Positions 6,282-15,608 of a DNA stretch of 64,000 bases are shown in pieces (the stretch's first letter is position 1; each line of letters begins with the position of its first letter). The stretch is from Thioalkalivibrio versutus (GTDB lineage: Bacteria > Pseudomonadota > Gammaproteobacteria > Ectothiorhodospirales > Ectothiorhodospiraceae). The stretch is from assembly GCF_001999325.1 (NCBI RefSeq), contig NZ_MVAR01000019.1, forward strand, positions 31,933 through 95,932, in the 5' to 3' direction. The translations under genes were made by a program, and so were the position numbers. Below the pieces are notes generated by a model that was given only the letters and a program-made list of their open reading frames with translations, was not told the DNA's origin and ran no database searches.

Positions 6282-7472
6282 ATGAAGAAGACGATGAGCT
6301 GGACCCTGACACCCCTTTCCGGTGCCGTCGCCCTGGCCCTGTTCCTGGGCCCGAATGTCGCTGCCGCGGAATACGACAGCATCCAGGTCGGCAACCTGTC
6401 GATCGGCGGCGCCCTGCGCGCAAACTATGTGGTCGGTGACTACCCCGACTCTGATCGCCGCTCGTGGGACAAGGGCGGCAACTTCCTGCTGGACACCGCC
6501 CGGATCAATCTCGATTACGAAAATGGCCCCTGGCTCGGGAAACTGGAGTACCGCTGGTACGACGGCTACAACATGCTGCACACCGGCTGGGCGGGCTACA
6601 ACTTCGAGAACGAGAGCCAGCTGCAGGTCGGCGTGAACCGCGTCCCCTTCGGCCCGGGGCCCTACGGTGTCTCCCAGAGCTGGTTCTTCGACCAGCATTA
6701 CTATGTCGGCCTGTCCGATGACATGGACCTCGGCGTGAAGTACTCCATGCCGATGGGTGACTGGACCTGGGACTTCGGCTACTACGCACGGGATGAAGGA
6801 AACTATTCCGGCGATACCGAGGACAGCTCGCGGTACTCCTACGATGTCGTCAACGAATCCGGTGACGGCTACGAAGAACGCAACCAGTTCAATGTCCGCG
6901 GTATCTACAGCATCCCGAACGCCAATGCCGATGTCGGCTTCTCGGCGCAGTACGGCGAGCTGAAGAGCAGGGGCCCGCAAAGTGACGGGGACCACTACGC
7001 AGTCTCCGGCCATATGGTCAACAACTGGGGCAACTGGACCCTGGCCAGCCAGCTGACCTATTACAAGTTTGACGTCGACGAGAACCAGCCGCTGGGCACA
7101 GACAAGCTCGTTCAGATGGGCGCCTACGACTTCCCTAACACCGTGGCCGCAGAGGGCTGGATTCCGGCCGTTTCGCTCAGCTACTACAAGGAAACCAGCA
7201 ACATCCCATGGCTGGATTACGTGATCCCCTACGCCGAGGTCTCCTCCATCGTGAAGAGCGAGAGCGACTTCAACAACAGCGATCTACTGGTTCTAGGGGC
7301 GGCCTGGGCGCGGGGTAACTGGTACATCTACACCGACCTGGCCTACTCCAACGGTAACGAGTTCGTGGGCGGTAACCGTCGCGGCGACAACCCGTTTGGC
7401 GATCGCCTTGGGGCCAACGAGGAAGACAACTGGGAAGCCCGAGTGAACATCAACTTTGGTTACTACTTCTAA
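6282..7472 (+). CDS. Outer-membrane porin-like beta-barrel protein
   Basis: 396 residues. A signal peptide ends AAA at about residue 29. The mature part is rich in alternating aromatic/polar strands and Asp/Asn/Gly loops. The C terminus NFGYYF carries the terminal Phe that outer-membrane barrels use for BamA recognition. Residues 45-110 (RINLDYENG, KLEYRWYDGY) look like strands of general or OprO/P-type porins. The family is not certain. The ATG at 6282 has a GAGAGGA site. It is divergent from the regulator and followed by an intrinsic terminator, so it is a single-gene unit. By position it is a candidate outer-membrane entry route for the substrate of the adjacent symporter. Confidence 0.8.
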   Translation: MKKTMSWTLTPLSGAVALALFLGPNVAAAEYDSIQVGNLSIGGALRANYVVGDYPDSDRRSWDKGGNFLLDTARINLDYENGPWLGKLEYRWYDGYNMLHTGWAGYNFENESQLQVGVNRVPFGPGPYGVSQSWFFDQHYYVGLSDDMDLGVKYSMPMGDWTWDFGYYARDEGNYSGDTEDSSRYSYDVVNESGDGYEERNQFNVRGIYSIPNANADVGFSAQYGELKSRGPQSDGDHYAVSGHMVNNWGNWTLASQLTYYKFDVDENQPLGTDKLVQMGAYDFPNTVAAEGWIPAVSLSYYKETSNIPWLDYVIPYAEVSSIVKSESDFNNSDLLVLGAAWARGNWYIYTDLAYSNGNEFVGGNRRGDNPFGDRLGANEEDNWEARVNINFGYYF

Positions 7473-7517
7473 GCCGTACGGGCAAGGCCGTCACCAGGCG
7501 GCCATCCGCCGAACCCG

Positions 7518-7546
7518 AGCCCGTGCCGTCTGGTGCGGGCTTTTTT
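7518..7546 (+). terminator. Intrinsic terminator after the porin
   Basis: AGCCCGTGCC and GGTGCGGGCT form a 10-bp stem (two G-T pairs) with loop GTCT, followed by six T residues. Confidence 0.85.
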
Positions 7547-7579
7547 GTGCCCGCCGAAAGCCACTCGGATCAGGTGCGG

Positions 7580-8989
7580 CTACTCGCGAGCGGACGCCGG
7601 CGAGGTGTCTGGTCGACCGGGCTGGGGCATACGGTCGGGGTTGGCCCAGCGCATCAGGGCGAAGGCGAGCAGGATGGTGGGGATGCCGATCAGGGCGGAG
7701 CTGGCGAAGAACCAGACCCAGCCGATGTGTTCGGCCAGCACGCCGGTGAAGCCGGCCAGGAATTGCCCCGGCAGGGTCATGATGGAGCTGAACAGGGCGT
7801 ACTGGGTGGCGGTGTAGGCGCTGTTGGTCAGACTGGAGAGATAGGCGATGAACACCGAAATCGCCATCCCACCCGATAGATTGTCGGCCATGATCGCGAA
7901 CACCAGCCCATAGGTCTCGGGCCCGAGCGTCGCCAGCCAGGAGAAGGTGAGGTTGGTCAGCGGCGCCAGGATCGCGGTCGCGATCAGCATGCGCATGATG
8001 CCGAAGCGCACCACCAGCAATCCGCCCAGGGCCGCACCGGTCAGGGTCATGGCCAGGCCGAAGGCGGCCGCAATATTGGCGATCTCTTCCTTGGTGAATC
8101 CGATGTCCAGATAGAACGGGTTGGCCATCACCCCCATGAAGATGTCGCTGATGCGAAAGACCGCGATAAACGCGATAACAACGAGGGCGATGCGGCCGAA
8201 ACGCTGCCAGAACTCGACAAAGGGGCAGACCACCGCGCCGATGACCCAGGCCTTGAGGTCCCGCCACCAGCCGGTATCCGAGGTGCTGTTGAGGTAATGG
8301 ACCACGCGATCCTCGAGCCGGGCCGTGGCGGCATCGCGTTTCGCGACCTCGGGCTCGCGCACGATCAACGAGCAGACGACACCTACCAGCATCAGCGCGG
8401 CCATGGCGGCATAGGACAGGCTCCAGCTACCGACGGCGGCGATGTGCAGCGCCCCGGCCCCCGCGGTCAGCAGTGCGACGCGATAACCGAACACGTAGGC
8501 CGCCGCCATGGCGCCCTGGCGCTCCTGGCTGACGGCCTCGATGCGATAGGCGTCGATGGCGATGTCCTGGGTGGCGGCGCCAAAGGCGGTGAGCACGGCC
8601 AGAACCGCAACCAGCCAGAGCTGTTCGACCGGGTCGGTCAGGGCGATCCCGACCAGCCCGAGGATGATCACGGCCTGGGCGAACAGCATCCACGCGCGGC
8701 GGCGCCCGAATACACGGGTCAGGATCGGCAGGGCCAGGCGGTCGACCACCGGTGCCCAGAACACCTTGATGCTGTAGGCCATGCCGACCCAGGACAGGAA
8801 GCCGATGGAGGCCAGCTCCACCCCGAGATCGCGCAGCCAGGCGGTGAAGGTCCCGCCGGTCAGCAGCAGCGGCAACCCCGCGGCGAAGCCGAGGAACAGC
8901 ATCCCGATGACCCGTGGGTGGCGGTAGACCGCCAGGGCCGCGCGCCAGTCGCGGCTCGGGGGACGCTGCGCTTCAGCGACTCCGGTCAT
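7580..8989 (-). CDS. ampG: AmpG-like muropeptide MFS permease
   Basis: A 469-residue polytopic inner-membrane protein of the major facilitator superfamily with about 12-14 hydrophobic segments. The N-terminal region (GMLFLGFAAGLPLLLTGGT, then GMAYSIKVFWAPVVD) is characteristic of AmpG permeases, which return anhydromuropeptides from the periplasm for cell-wall recycling; the QDIAIDAYRIE segment is also AmpG-like. It lies 36 bases downstream of an exonuclease III gene on the same strand and converges on the porin. No ampC/ampR neighbours are present, so the role is recycling rather than beta-lactamase induction. Confidence 0.85.
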   Translation of the reverse strand: MTGVAEAQRPPSRDWRAALAVYRHPRVIGMLFLGFAAGLPLLLTGGTFTAWLRDLGVELASIGFLSWVGMAYSIKVFWAPVVDRLALPILTRVFGRRRAWMLFAQAVIILGLVGIALTDPVEQLWLVAVLAVLTAFGAATQDIAIDAYRIEAVSQERQGAMAAAYVFGYRVALLTAGAGALHIAAVGSWSLSYAAMAALMLVGVVCSLIVREPEVAKRDAATARLEDRVVHYLNSTSDTGWWRDLKAWVIGAVVCPFVEFWQRFGRIALVVIAFIAVFRISDIFMGVMANPFYLDIGFTKEEIANIAAAFGLAMTLTGAALGGLLVVRFGIMRMLIATAILAPLTNLTFSWLATLGPETYGLVFAIMADNLSGGMAISVFIAYLSSLTNSAYTATQYALFSSIMTLPGQFLAGFTGVLAEHIGWVWFFASSALIGIPTILLAFALMRWANPDRMPQPGRPDTSPASARE

Positions 8990-9025
8990 GCGCGGACGTC
9001 ACCGAATGCGAGGAACATGCCCCGA

Positions 9026-9799
9026 TCAGGGCTGGTAGTCATAGTCGATCCAGAACGGCGCGTGGTCGGAGAAGCGATCGTCGGTATGGATGTACGGGTC
9101 ATGCGCGGTGGCCGCGATGCCCGGCGTGGCGATCTGGTAGTCGATGCGCCAGCCCACGTTCTTGGCCCAGGCCTGGCCGCGGTTGGACCACCAGGTGTAC
9201 TGCTCCGGGCGTTCGTCCAGCCGCCGGAACACGTCCACCATGCCGATCTCGTCGAACAGGTGGTCCAGCCAGGCCCGCTCTTCCGGCAGGAAGCCCGAAT
9301 TCTTGCGGTTGGACTTGTAGTTGGTCAGGTCAATCTCGCGGTGGGCGATGTTCCAGTCGCCACAGATCACCCATTCGCGCCCGTCCTGCATGCGCTCGGT
9401 CAGCCAGGGCCGGAAGAACTCCAGGAAACGCCACTTGGAATCCTGGCGATGATCGCCGGAGGAGCCGGACGGCAGGTACAACGAGACCACCGACAGATTG
9501 CCGAAACGCATCTCGGCATACCGGCCCTCGTTGTCCGCCTCCTCGAAGCCGATACGCGTAATGACCTCGTCCGGCTGGCGGCGGCTGTACAGGGCCACGC
9601 CACTGTAGCCGGGCTTTACGGCATCGACATAGACACTGTGGTACCCGGGTGGATGGAAGGGCTCGCCCTGGATCTGGTGGATCTGGGCCTTGGTCTCCTG
9701 GATGCAGACCACGTCGGCCCCGGTCCCCGGGAGCCAGTCGAAGAAACCCTTGCGGGCGGCGGCACGGATGCCGTTGGCGTTCATCGAGAGTATGCGCAT
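9026..9799 (-). CDS. Exodeoxyribonuclease III family AP endonuclease
   Basis: 257 residues with the exonuclease-endonuclease-phosphatase fold: N-terminal NANGIRAA, metal ligand E in IQETKAQ, GDWNIAH, and the catalytic SDHAPFWID at the end. It acts in base-excision repair, cutting 5' of abasic sites and removing 3' blocks. The ATG at 9799 gives the usual [10 protein letters not shown] start; an upstream in-frame codon adds 9 non-conserved residues. It is divergent from pyrE (103 bases). A second, different family member lies at 59534-60301, so the bare xth symbol is left to that copy. Confidence 0.88.
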   Translation of the reverse strand: MRILSMNANGIRAAARKGFFDWLPGTGADVVCIQETKAQIHQIQGEPFHPPGYHSVYVDAVKPGYSGVALYSRRQPDEVITRIGFEEADNEGRYAEMRFGNLSVVSLYLPSGSSGDHRQDSKWRFLEFFRPWLTERMQDGREWVICGDWNIAHREIDLTNYKSNRKNSGFLPEERAWLDHLFDEIGMVDVFRRLDERPEQYTWWSNRGQAWAKNVGWRIDYQIATPGIAATAHDPYIHTDDRFSDHAPFWIDYDYQP

Positions 9800-9902
9800 G
9801 GCGGGGAACGATACCGGCGCGCGCACGCGCGGGAAAGGGCCTGGCTGCGGAATCCGCGTGTCCCTGTGTCAGAATACGGCGTTTTACGACCGGAGCACCC
9901 CG

Positions 9903-10538
9903 ATGACCGCCCACGCCTTCCTGGAATACGCCCTGCAACGCGACGTCCTGCGCTTTGGCGAGTTCACGCTGAAGTCCGGGCGGACCAGTCCGTACTTCTT
10001 CAACGCGGGCCTGTTCAACCGCGGCTCCGACCTGACCCGCCTGGGCGAGTTCTACGCCCGTGCGATCGTGGACTCCGGCATCGAATTCGACCTGGTGTTC
10101 GGCCCCGCCTACAAGGGCATCCCGCTGGCGGCGGCGGTCACCGAAGCGCTGTTCCGCGATCACGGCATGGACCTCCCCTGGGCCTTCAACCGCAAGGAGG
10201 CGAAGGACCACGGCGAGGGCGGGAACATCGTCGGCGCGCCGCTGCAGGGCCGGGTGCTGATCGTGGACGACGTGATCACCGCCGGCACCGCCATCCGCGA
10301 ATCGGTGGACCTGATCCGCGCGGCCGGGGCGACGCCAGTGGGCGTGGCGATCGCCCTGGACCGCGAGGAGCGCGGCCGCGGCGAGCGCTCGGCGATCCAG
10401 GAGGTCGAAGCCGACTTGGGCCTGCAGGTCATCCGCGTTGCCGGGCTGACCGATCTCGTGACCATGCTGGAGGATACGGGCCGCGCGCCCGAACACCTGG
10501 AGGCCCTGCGCGCGTACCGCGCCGAGTACGGCGTTTAG
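9903..10538 (+). CDS. pyrE: Orotate phosphoribosyltransferase
   Basis: 211 residues; it converts orotate and PRPP to OMP in pyrimidine synthesis. The PRPP-binding motif is [13 protein letters not shown] (about residues 119-131). [16 protein letters not shown] and [11 protein letters not shown] are standard OPRT signatures. The ATG at 9903 starts [11 protein letters not shown] and matches normal family length. It is a single gene here, followed 23 bases later by an inverted-repeat element that may act as its 3' end. Confidence 0.95.
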   Translation: MTAHAFLEYALQRDVLRFGEFTLKSGRTSPYFFNAGLFNRGSDLTRLGEFYARAIVDSGIEFDLVFGPAYKGIPLAAAVTEALFRDHGMDLPWAFNRKEAKDHGEGGNIVGAPLQGRVLIVDDVITAGTAIRESVDLIRAAGATPVGVAIALDREERGRGERSAIQEVEADLGLQVIRVAGLTDLVTMLEDTGRAPEHLEALRAYRAEYGV

Positions 10539-10561
10539 GGGGCGCGTACCGCGGCATCGCC

Positions 10562-10746
10562 CCCCGTCATTGCGAGGAGTGAAGCGACGAAGCACAAAAG
10601 CAGCGAAGCTGCGTTGAACGGCCGCAGGCCGGCCCGCAGGGCGATCGAAGCGAGCAACCTCCCGGAGCTGGCAGGGGGCCGGGCCGGGATCGGGCGGTTC
10701 CGGACGGAGGTTGCTTCGTCGGCTACGCCTCCTCGCAATGACGGGG
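10562..10746. repeat. Inverted-repeat element, family A (copy 1)
   Basis: About 185 bases bounded by CCCCGTCATTGCGAGGAG and its exact reverse complement. Inside the arms, similarity continues (GACGAAGCA and its inverse). There is no coding capacity and no obvious target duplication. A shorter copy with the same CCCCGTCATTGCGAG ends lies at 46401-46520. Ends of this type occur as dispersed hairpin elements in many Proteobacteria (REP- or MITE-like). Confidence 0.75.
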
Positions 10747-10787
10747 CAGGGGTTTACGCAGGGTGGCGGCATGTGCGCCGATCGGCG

Positions 10788-11144
10788 CTACAGCAGTTCG
10801 GTATCGTCGTGCGAGTAGGCCGGGGAGCAGCTGCAGAGGATGTGCAGCGGCTCGGTGCCAGTATTGAGGATGTTGTGCGGCGTGCCGGGATGGATACAGA
10901 CGGTGTCACCCACGGCCACCGGGAAGGTCTCCTCACCCAGACGCATCTCGCCCTGCCCGCGGGTCACGTGATAGATCTCCTCGGTGCGGGCATGGCGATG
11001 CAGGCGCGTGACAGCACCCGGCTCGACCACCGCCTCGGCCAGGCTCTGGGCCGCATTGCCGTGCACGTCAGGGTGCATCAGCTCGCGGATCTCGGAGCCG
11101 TCCTTCGTGTCGTAGGCCGGTGTGTCGCTGTAGCGTGTATGCAT
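10788..11144 (-). CDS. Small single-domain cupin protein
   Basis: 118 residues forming one cupin barrel. Predicted metal ligands are H49, H51 and E55 in RLHRHARTEE (cupin motif 1) and H90 in PGTPHNILN (motif 2). Such stand-alone cupins include mannose-6-phosphate-isomerase-like and dioxygenase-like proteins; no specific substrate can be assigned. The ATG at 11144 has a GAGGGAG site and starts 11 bases after gpmI, so it is probably co-transcribed. Confidence 0.8.
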   Translation of the reverse strand: MHTRYSDTPAYDTKDGSEIRELMHPDVHGNAAQSLAEAVVEPGAVTRLHRHARTEEIYHVTRGQGEMRLGEETFPVAVGDTVCIHPGTPHNILNTGTEPLHILCSCSPAYSHDDTELL

Positions 11145-11155
11145 GGCGCGCTCCC

Positions 11156-12706
11156 TCAGGCCGAGGCCGGCACTTCCTCGAACAGGAGGCTGCGCCCGCC
11201 CATTGCAGAGGGCTTGGGCACGCCCATCAGCTCCAGCACGGTCGGGGCCACATCGGCCAGGCCGCCGCCGGTGCGCAGACGCCAGCGCTGCGAGTCGGTA
11301 ATCATGCACATCACCGGATAGATGGTGTGCTGGGTGTGCGGGGCCCCGGTCACCGGATCCACGTATTCGTCGCAGTTGCCATGGTCCGCGGTGACGATCG
11401 CCGAATATTCGAGCTTCTTCGCCGCATCCAGCACCCGCCCGACCTCACGATCCAGGACCTGGACGGCCTCGATCAGGGCCTCGCGCTTGGCCGTATGACC
11501 CACCATGTCGCCATTGGCGAAGTTGACCAGGACGAACCCGTAGCGCCCGCTCTCCATCGCCTGGATGGTCTGGTCGGCGACCTCGACCGCGCTCATCTCC
11601 GGCTGCTCGTCGTAGGTATCCACCGACGGCGAGGGGACCATCACGCGCTGTTCGCCGGCGTAGGGCTCTTCCTTGCCGCCGTTGAAAAAGAAGGTCACGT
11701 GGGCGTACTTCTCGGTCTCCGCACAGTGGAACTGCGGGATGCCGGCGGAGGCGATGGTGCTGCCCAGAGTCGTCGACGGGCGTTCCGGCGGGAACGCGAT
11801 CGGCGACAGGAAGCGTGGGTCGTACTCGGTCAGGCAGGTCTCGGAGACCGGGTGAAAGTCACCGCGGTCGAAGCCGTCGAAGTCGTCCATGCCCAGGGCC
11901 GCGGTCAGCTGACGCGGACGGTCATTACGGAAATTGAACAGCACGCAGACCGCATCCTGTCCCAGCGGCTCGCCACCGTTGATGATGCGCGGGTTGATGA
12001 ACTCGTCGTCCTCGCCCGCCGCATAGGCCGCCTCGATCGCCTCGCGCGCGGAACCGGCGGCCTCCCCCTCGGCGTAGGCCATCGCGCGGAAGGCCTTTTC
12101 CGTGCGCTTCCAGCGCTTGTCACGGTCCATCGCGTAGTAACGCCCGCACACGGTGGCGATGGCGCCGCCAGCGTTCGCCAGCTCTTCCTCCAGCGGATCG
12201 AGGTAGTGGAGCGCGGAACGGGGTGCGGTATCGCGGCCGTCGGTGATCATGTGCACCATCGGGCGCGCGCCCTCGCGCTGGCAGATCTCCACCAGGGCGC
12301 GCAGGTGGCGGATATGCGAGTGCACGCCACCATCGGACACCAGACCGATCAGATGCAGCGGCTGGTCCTTCGCGGCCGCGGCGCGCGCAGCACTGACCAG
12401 GGCGTCGTTCTCGTAGAAGCTGCCATCGGTGATCGAGTCGTCGATACGCACCAGGTCCTGGTTGATCACGGTGCCCGCACCCAGGGTCAGATGCCCGACC
12501 TCGGAGTTGCCCATCTGCCCATCCGGCAGCCCGACGGCGCGACCACAGGCGTCCAGTGTCGTGTGGGTATGAGTGGAGAGGTACTCGTCGAGGCGCGGCG
12601 TATCGGCCTCGGCGTAGGCATTATTCAGCTTGGACGGGTTCACGCCCACCCCGTCCATGATGATCAGCAGGACAGGGCGGCGGGGGGTGGGACGCGGGTG
12701 TGCCAT
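11156..12706 (-). CDS. gpmI: 2,3-bisphosphoglycerate-independent phosphoglycerate mutase
   Basis: 516 residues, the typical iPGM length. It interconverts 3- and 2-phosphoglycerate with two Mn ions. D18 in IIMDGVG and the phosphoserine S68 in GQMGNSEVGH are present. The second metal cluster is seen as NFANGDMVGHT and TADHGNCDEY, with HTTxP-type context (APHTQHTIYP) near the end. It is downstream of tatABC (104 bases) and upstream of the cupin gene. Confidence 0.95.
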   Translation of the reverse strand: MAHPRPTPRRPVLLIIMDGVGVNPSKLNNAYAEADTPRLDEYLSTHTHTTLDACGRAVGLPDGQMGNSEVGHLTLGAGTVINQDLVRIDDSITDGSFYENDALVSAARAAAAKDQPLHLIGLVSDGGVHSHIRHLRALVEICQREGARPMVHMITDGRDTAPRSALHYLDPLEEELANAGGAIATVCGRYYAMDRDKRWKRTEKAFRAMAYAEGEAAGSAREAIEAAYAAGEDDEFINPRIINGGEPLGQDAVCVLFNFRNDRPRQLTAALGMDDFDGFDRGDFHPVSETCLTEYDPRFLSPIAFPPERPSTTLGSTIASAGIPQFHCAETEKYAHVTFFFNGGKEEPYAGEQRVMVPSPSVDTYDEQPEMSAVEVADQTIQAMESGRYGFVLVNFANGDMVGHTAKREALIEAVQVLDREVGRVLDAAKKLEYSAIVTADHGNCDEYVDPVTGAPHTQHTIYPVMCMITDSQRWRLRTGGGLADVAPTVLELMGVPKPSAMGGRSLLFEEVPASA

Positions 12707-12810
12707 CGCGGGATCATTACCTGGGTCAATGGGTTACCCGGGTATTTTAGCAACTTCCGATGCTTGGCGGGGGCGCAGGCCTGCACAAATACGGCCGCCG
12801 GCGCGGTGAC

Positions 12811-13986
12811 TCAACGATCGCGCGCCGTATCGCCATCCTCCTGCGATGCGTCCGCGTCGGGCTGGCCGTCGTCAGCTGGGCCCTCGCCACCCTGGCTCTC
12901 GTCCGCCACGGGCGCCGGCTCGGCGGGGGCGTCAGTGGCGAGTGTGCTCGCGGACTCGCGCTGGCGACGCAGTTCGGCCTGTTCTTCCTCGATGCGGTCG
13001 AGCTCGGCGTCCATCTCGTCGTCGGTCAACGGCGTGTACCCGGTGCGCGCGGCGGCGCTCGCGCCCCCGCCGGCGGATGCGGCCGCCGTGGACGAAGTGG
13101 CCCGCGTGGTGCCGGACGCCTTGCCCGAACCGCCGGGGCCACCGCGCGGCGTACCACCGCCGCCACCCGGTCCATCGTCGTCCGGACCATCATCGGCGTC
13201 GGCCGCATCGTCACCGCCCGCAGTCGCACGGCGTTGCGCCTTCTTGCGCTCCATGATGCGCGACAGGATCAGGCCAATCTCGAACAACAGCCACATCGGT
13301 AGCGCCAGCAGGGTCTGCGAGATGATGTCCGGCGGGGTCAGCACCATGCCGACCAGAAACACGCCGACGATCACATAGGGGCGCTTCTGCGACAGCTTGG
13401 CCGGGGTCGTGGCCCCCATGGAGACCAGCAGGATCGTTGCCACCGGCACCTCGAAGGCAATGCCGAAGGCGATGAACAGCATGATGACGAACGACAGATA
13501 GCGCGAGATATCGGTCATCACGGCCACGCCCTCGGGCGCCGTGGCCGTGAAGAACGCGAAAATGAGCGGGAAGACCACGAAGTAGGCGAACGCCATCCCC
13601 AGATAGAACAGCGCGGTGGACGACGCCACCAGCGGCAGCGCCATGCTCTTTTCGTGCGAGTAAAGTCCGGGCGCCACGAAGGACCAGACCTGATACAGCA
13701 GGTAGGGGATGCTGAGCACCACCGCCAGCAGCAGGGTCAGCTTGAACGGGATCAGGAACGGCGCGGCCACGTCGATCGCGATCATGCTGGTGCCTTCCGG
13801 CAGGTGCTGCATCAGCGGGCCGGCCAACCAGGTGTAGATCGGGTTGGCGAACGGGAACAGGATCAGGAACATCACCAGGATGGCAATGAACATCCTGAGG
13901 ATGCGGTCGCGCAGCTCGATCAGGTGCGTGAGCAGGGTCTCGGTCGCTTCCGGACTCGGCTCGACCCCCGGTTTGGTCTTGCTCAT
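12811..13986 (-). CDS. tatC: Sec-independent translocase TatC with long acidic C-terminal tail
   Basis: 391 residues. Residues 1-250 are a normal six-helix TatC ([10 protein letters not shown] at the N terminus, [18 protein letters not shown], and FEVPVA in the fourth helix region). TatC with TatB is the receptor for twin-arginine signal peptides. Residues 251-391 are an extra cytoplasmic tail of Asp/Gly/Pro/Ser/Ala runs with one short coiled-coil-like stretch ([20 protein letters not shown]). Most TatC proteins end near residue 250-260, so this tail is unusual. The ATG overlaps the tatB stop codon by 4 bases. Confidence 0.93.
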   Translation of the reverse strand: MSKTKPGVEPSPEATETLLTHLIELRDRILRMFIAILVMFLILFPFANPIYTWLAGPLMQHLPEGTSMIAIDVAAPFLIPFKLTLLLAVVLSIPYLLYQVWSFVAPGLYSHEKSMALPLVASSTALFYLGMAFAYFVVFPLIFAFFTATAPEGVAVMTDISRYLSFVIMLFIAFGIAFEVPVATILLVSMGATTPAKLSQKRPYVIVGVFLVGMVLTPPDIISQTLLALPMWLLFEIGLILSRIMERKKAQRRATAGGDDAADADDGPDDDGPGGGGGTPRGGPGGSGKASGTTRATSSTAAASAGGGASAAARTGYTPLTDDEMDAELDRIEEEQAELRRQRESASTLATDAPAEPAPVADESQGGEGPADDGQPDADASQEDGDTARDR

Positions 13987-14684
13987 GAGTGCTTGTCAGG
14001 GGTCTGGTCGTTGTGGGTGGTATCCGCTTCGGGATCAGAGGCCTCGCCCCCCCGTGACTCGGCAGGGTCCGGGGTACGCCGTTCGCGCACCGCCGGTTTC
14101 GTCCGCTCCGGACGCGGGCCATCGGAGGCGCGCGCCTTTTGCTCGGCGGCCAGCGCCGGGTCGTCGGTCATCAAGTTGCCATCCAGATCGCCCTGGGTGG
14201 GCACACGCCGAACCTCGGGCGCATCCGCGTCGTCGGCTGCCTCCGGCGCACCCGTGTCCGAAGCACGCGCCGACGCATCCGGGCTGCGCATGGATGGCTT
14301 GTCCCGCACCGCGGGCTTGGCCTTGTTCTCGGCCAGGGCCTTTTGCTCCTTGCCGGAGAGATCCTTGCGGGTCTTCGGCTTGCCCTCGATATCTTCGCGC
14401 AGGTCCCGCTCGGTATCCTCGATATCCTCGCGCAGACTGGTCTCGGTCTCGTCCATCATGTTCTTGAGCTGGCGGATCTCGCGATCCTGGCTCTTCAGCA
14501 TGTTGCGCAGTTCGTCGGTCTGCAGCTCCTGCTCGAAGTCCGATCGCACGCTATGGACGAAACGCCGGGTCTTGCCGACCCAGCGCCCGATCTCGCGCGC
14601 AAGCCCGGGCAGACGCTCCGGCCCCACGACCAGAAGCGCCACCAGCACGATGATGATGATTTCCCAGAAGCCGATGTCGAACAT
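13983..14684 (-). CDS. tatB: Sec-independent translocase TatB
   Basis: 233 residues. It has the N-terminal helix [12 protein letters not shown], the hinge VVGPERLP and an amphipathic helix ([15 protein letters not shown]), then a long predicted coiled coil (about 45-110). Residues 115-233 are a low-complexity charged tail, longer than the E. coli protein (171 residues). TatB binds the signal peptide together with TatC. It overlaps tatC by 4 bases and follows tatA by 41 bases. Confidence 0.92.
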   Translation of the reverse strand: MFDIGFWEIIIIVLVALLVVGPERLPGLAREIGRWVGKTRRFVHSVRSDFEQELQTDELRNMLKSQDREIRQLKNMMDETETSLREDIEDTERDLREDIEGKPKTRKDLSGKEQKALAENKAKPAVRDKPSMRSPDASARASDTGAPEAADDADAPEVRRVPTQGDLDGNLMTDDPALAAEQKARASDGPRPERTKPAVRERRTPDPAESRGGEASDPEADTTHNDQTPDKHS

Positions 14685-14725
14685 GGGCTATCGCTCGAGC
14701 CTGGCCGCCGCGCAGGGCGCGAGGC

Positions 14726-15016
14726 TCAGGACTTCTTGTCCGATTGCGAGGCGTCGGAATCCTTTTCGCTGCTCTTCTTCACCTCAGCGTCGACCACCCG
14801 GCCTTCGCTGTCGGTCTGGTTCTCGACCTCGCGCGGCTCTTCGTCTTCTTCGCCTTCCTTCTTCTCGGCGTCGGGATCCTTGACCGCCTGGCGGAAGTTT
14901 TTCATCGCCGAGCCGATATCCCCACCCATGTTGCGCAGCTTCTTCGTGCCGAACAGCAGCACGACGATGAGCAGGACGATGAGGAGCTGCCAAATGCTGA
15001 TACCACCAATACCCAT
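14726..15016 (-). CDS. tatA: Sec-independent translocase TatA
   Basis: 96 residues starting [12 protein letters not shown], with a transmembrane helix (about 5-22), the FGTKKL hinge and an amphipathic helix ([17 protein letters not shown]), then an acidic tail. TatA forms the pore-like assembly of the Tat system. The ATG at 15016 gives the canonical N terminus, with TGGAGA upstream. A 220-base spacer with repeat relics separates it from hisE. SoxY, coded nearby, has a Tat signal and is a likely client. Confidence 0.93.
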   Translation of the reverse strand: MGIGGISIWQLLIVLLIVVLLFGTKKLRNMGGDIGSAMKNFRQAVKDPDAEKKEGEEDEEPREVENQTDSEGRVVDAEVKKSSEKDSDASQSDKKS

Positions 15017-15104
15017 GGACTCTGTTCTCCAGTCATACAACTTTGGGGTTAGCCTGAACGGCGCCAGGCCCATAATCAACTCTGGGGCACACCGGCCACT
15101 GTGG

Positions 15105-15236
15105 GCGTTCGTGCTGGAGTCGCTGTTTCTTCGCGGACAGGGCGCGGTGATTGCAGTGTAGCCGCGCCACATGAACGAACGCTTTACGGCCGGCGACTAA
15201 ATGCGGCCCCCGGGGAAAGACCGATCAATGTACACG
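15105..15236. repeat. Relics of the family B inverted-repeat element in the hisE-tatA spacer
   Basis: Bases 15105-15160 (core GGAGTCGCT, then GGGCGCGGTGATTGCAGTG) resemble the inner left part of the complete copy at 17824-17997. Bases 15212-15236 (GGGGAAAGACCGATCAATGT, then ACACG) resemble its terminal repeat. The two pieces are not in the order of an intact element, so they are decayed remnants. The terminal-repeat relic directly abuts the hisE stop codon. Confidence 0.5.
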
Positions 15237-15608
15237 CTACGAATGGTCGGACCGGCGACCACTGGTTTCGCGCGCGGCCTTCTCGGCAACGCCCGACAGA
15301 CCGAAACGCCGGCCCAGTTCATCGAGGACATCGTCCGGGTGCCGTCCGCGGGCCGCGAGCACCACCAGGGCATGAAACCACAGGTCGGCCATTTCCGACA
15401 CCAGGGCGTCGGTGTCGTCGTTCTTGGCGGCAATCAGCGTCTCCGCCGATTCCTCGCCCAGTTTCTTGAGCATCTCGTCCAGCCCGCGCGCGTGAAGCTT
15501 CGCCACGTAGGACTGCTCCGGGTCGGCCTGGCGACGCTGCTCGATCACCTCGGCGAGCGCGGAAAGCACCTCGGCACCACCCGGACGAGCGGGAGTCGAA
15601 TCGGTCAT
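15237..15608 (-). CDS. hisE: Phosphoribosyl-ATP pyrophosphatase
   Basis: 123 residues; second step of histidine synthesis, hydrolysing PR-ATP to PR-AMP. The MazG-like helical fold motifs [15 protein letters not shown] and [14 protein letters not shown] supply Mg-binding Glu and Asp residues. It is a stand-alone HisE, not fused to HisI. The ATG overlaps the hisF stop codon by 4 bases. hisI is not in the window. Confidence 0.93.
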   Translation of the reverse strand: MTDSTPARPGGAEVLSALAEVIEQRRQADPEQSYVAKLHARGLDEMLKKLGEESAETLIAAKNDDTDALVSEMADLWFHALVVLAARGRHPDDVLDELGRRFGLSGVAEKAARETSGRRSDHS

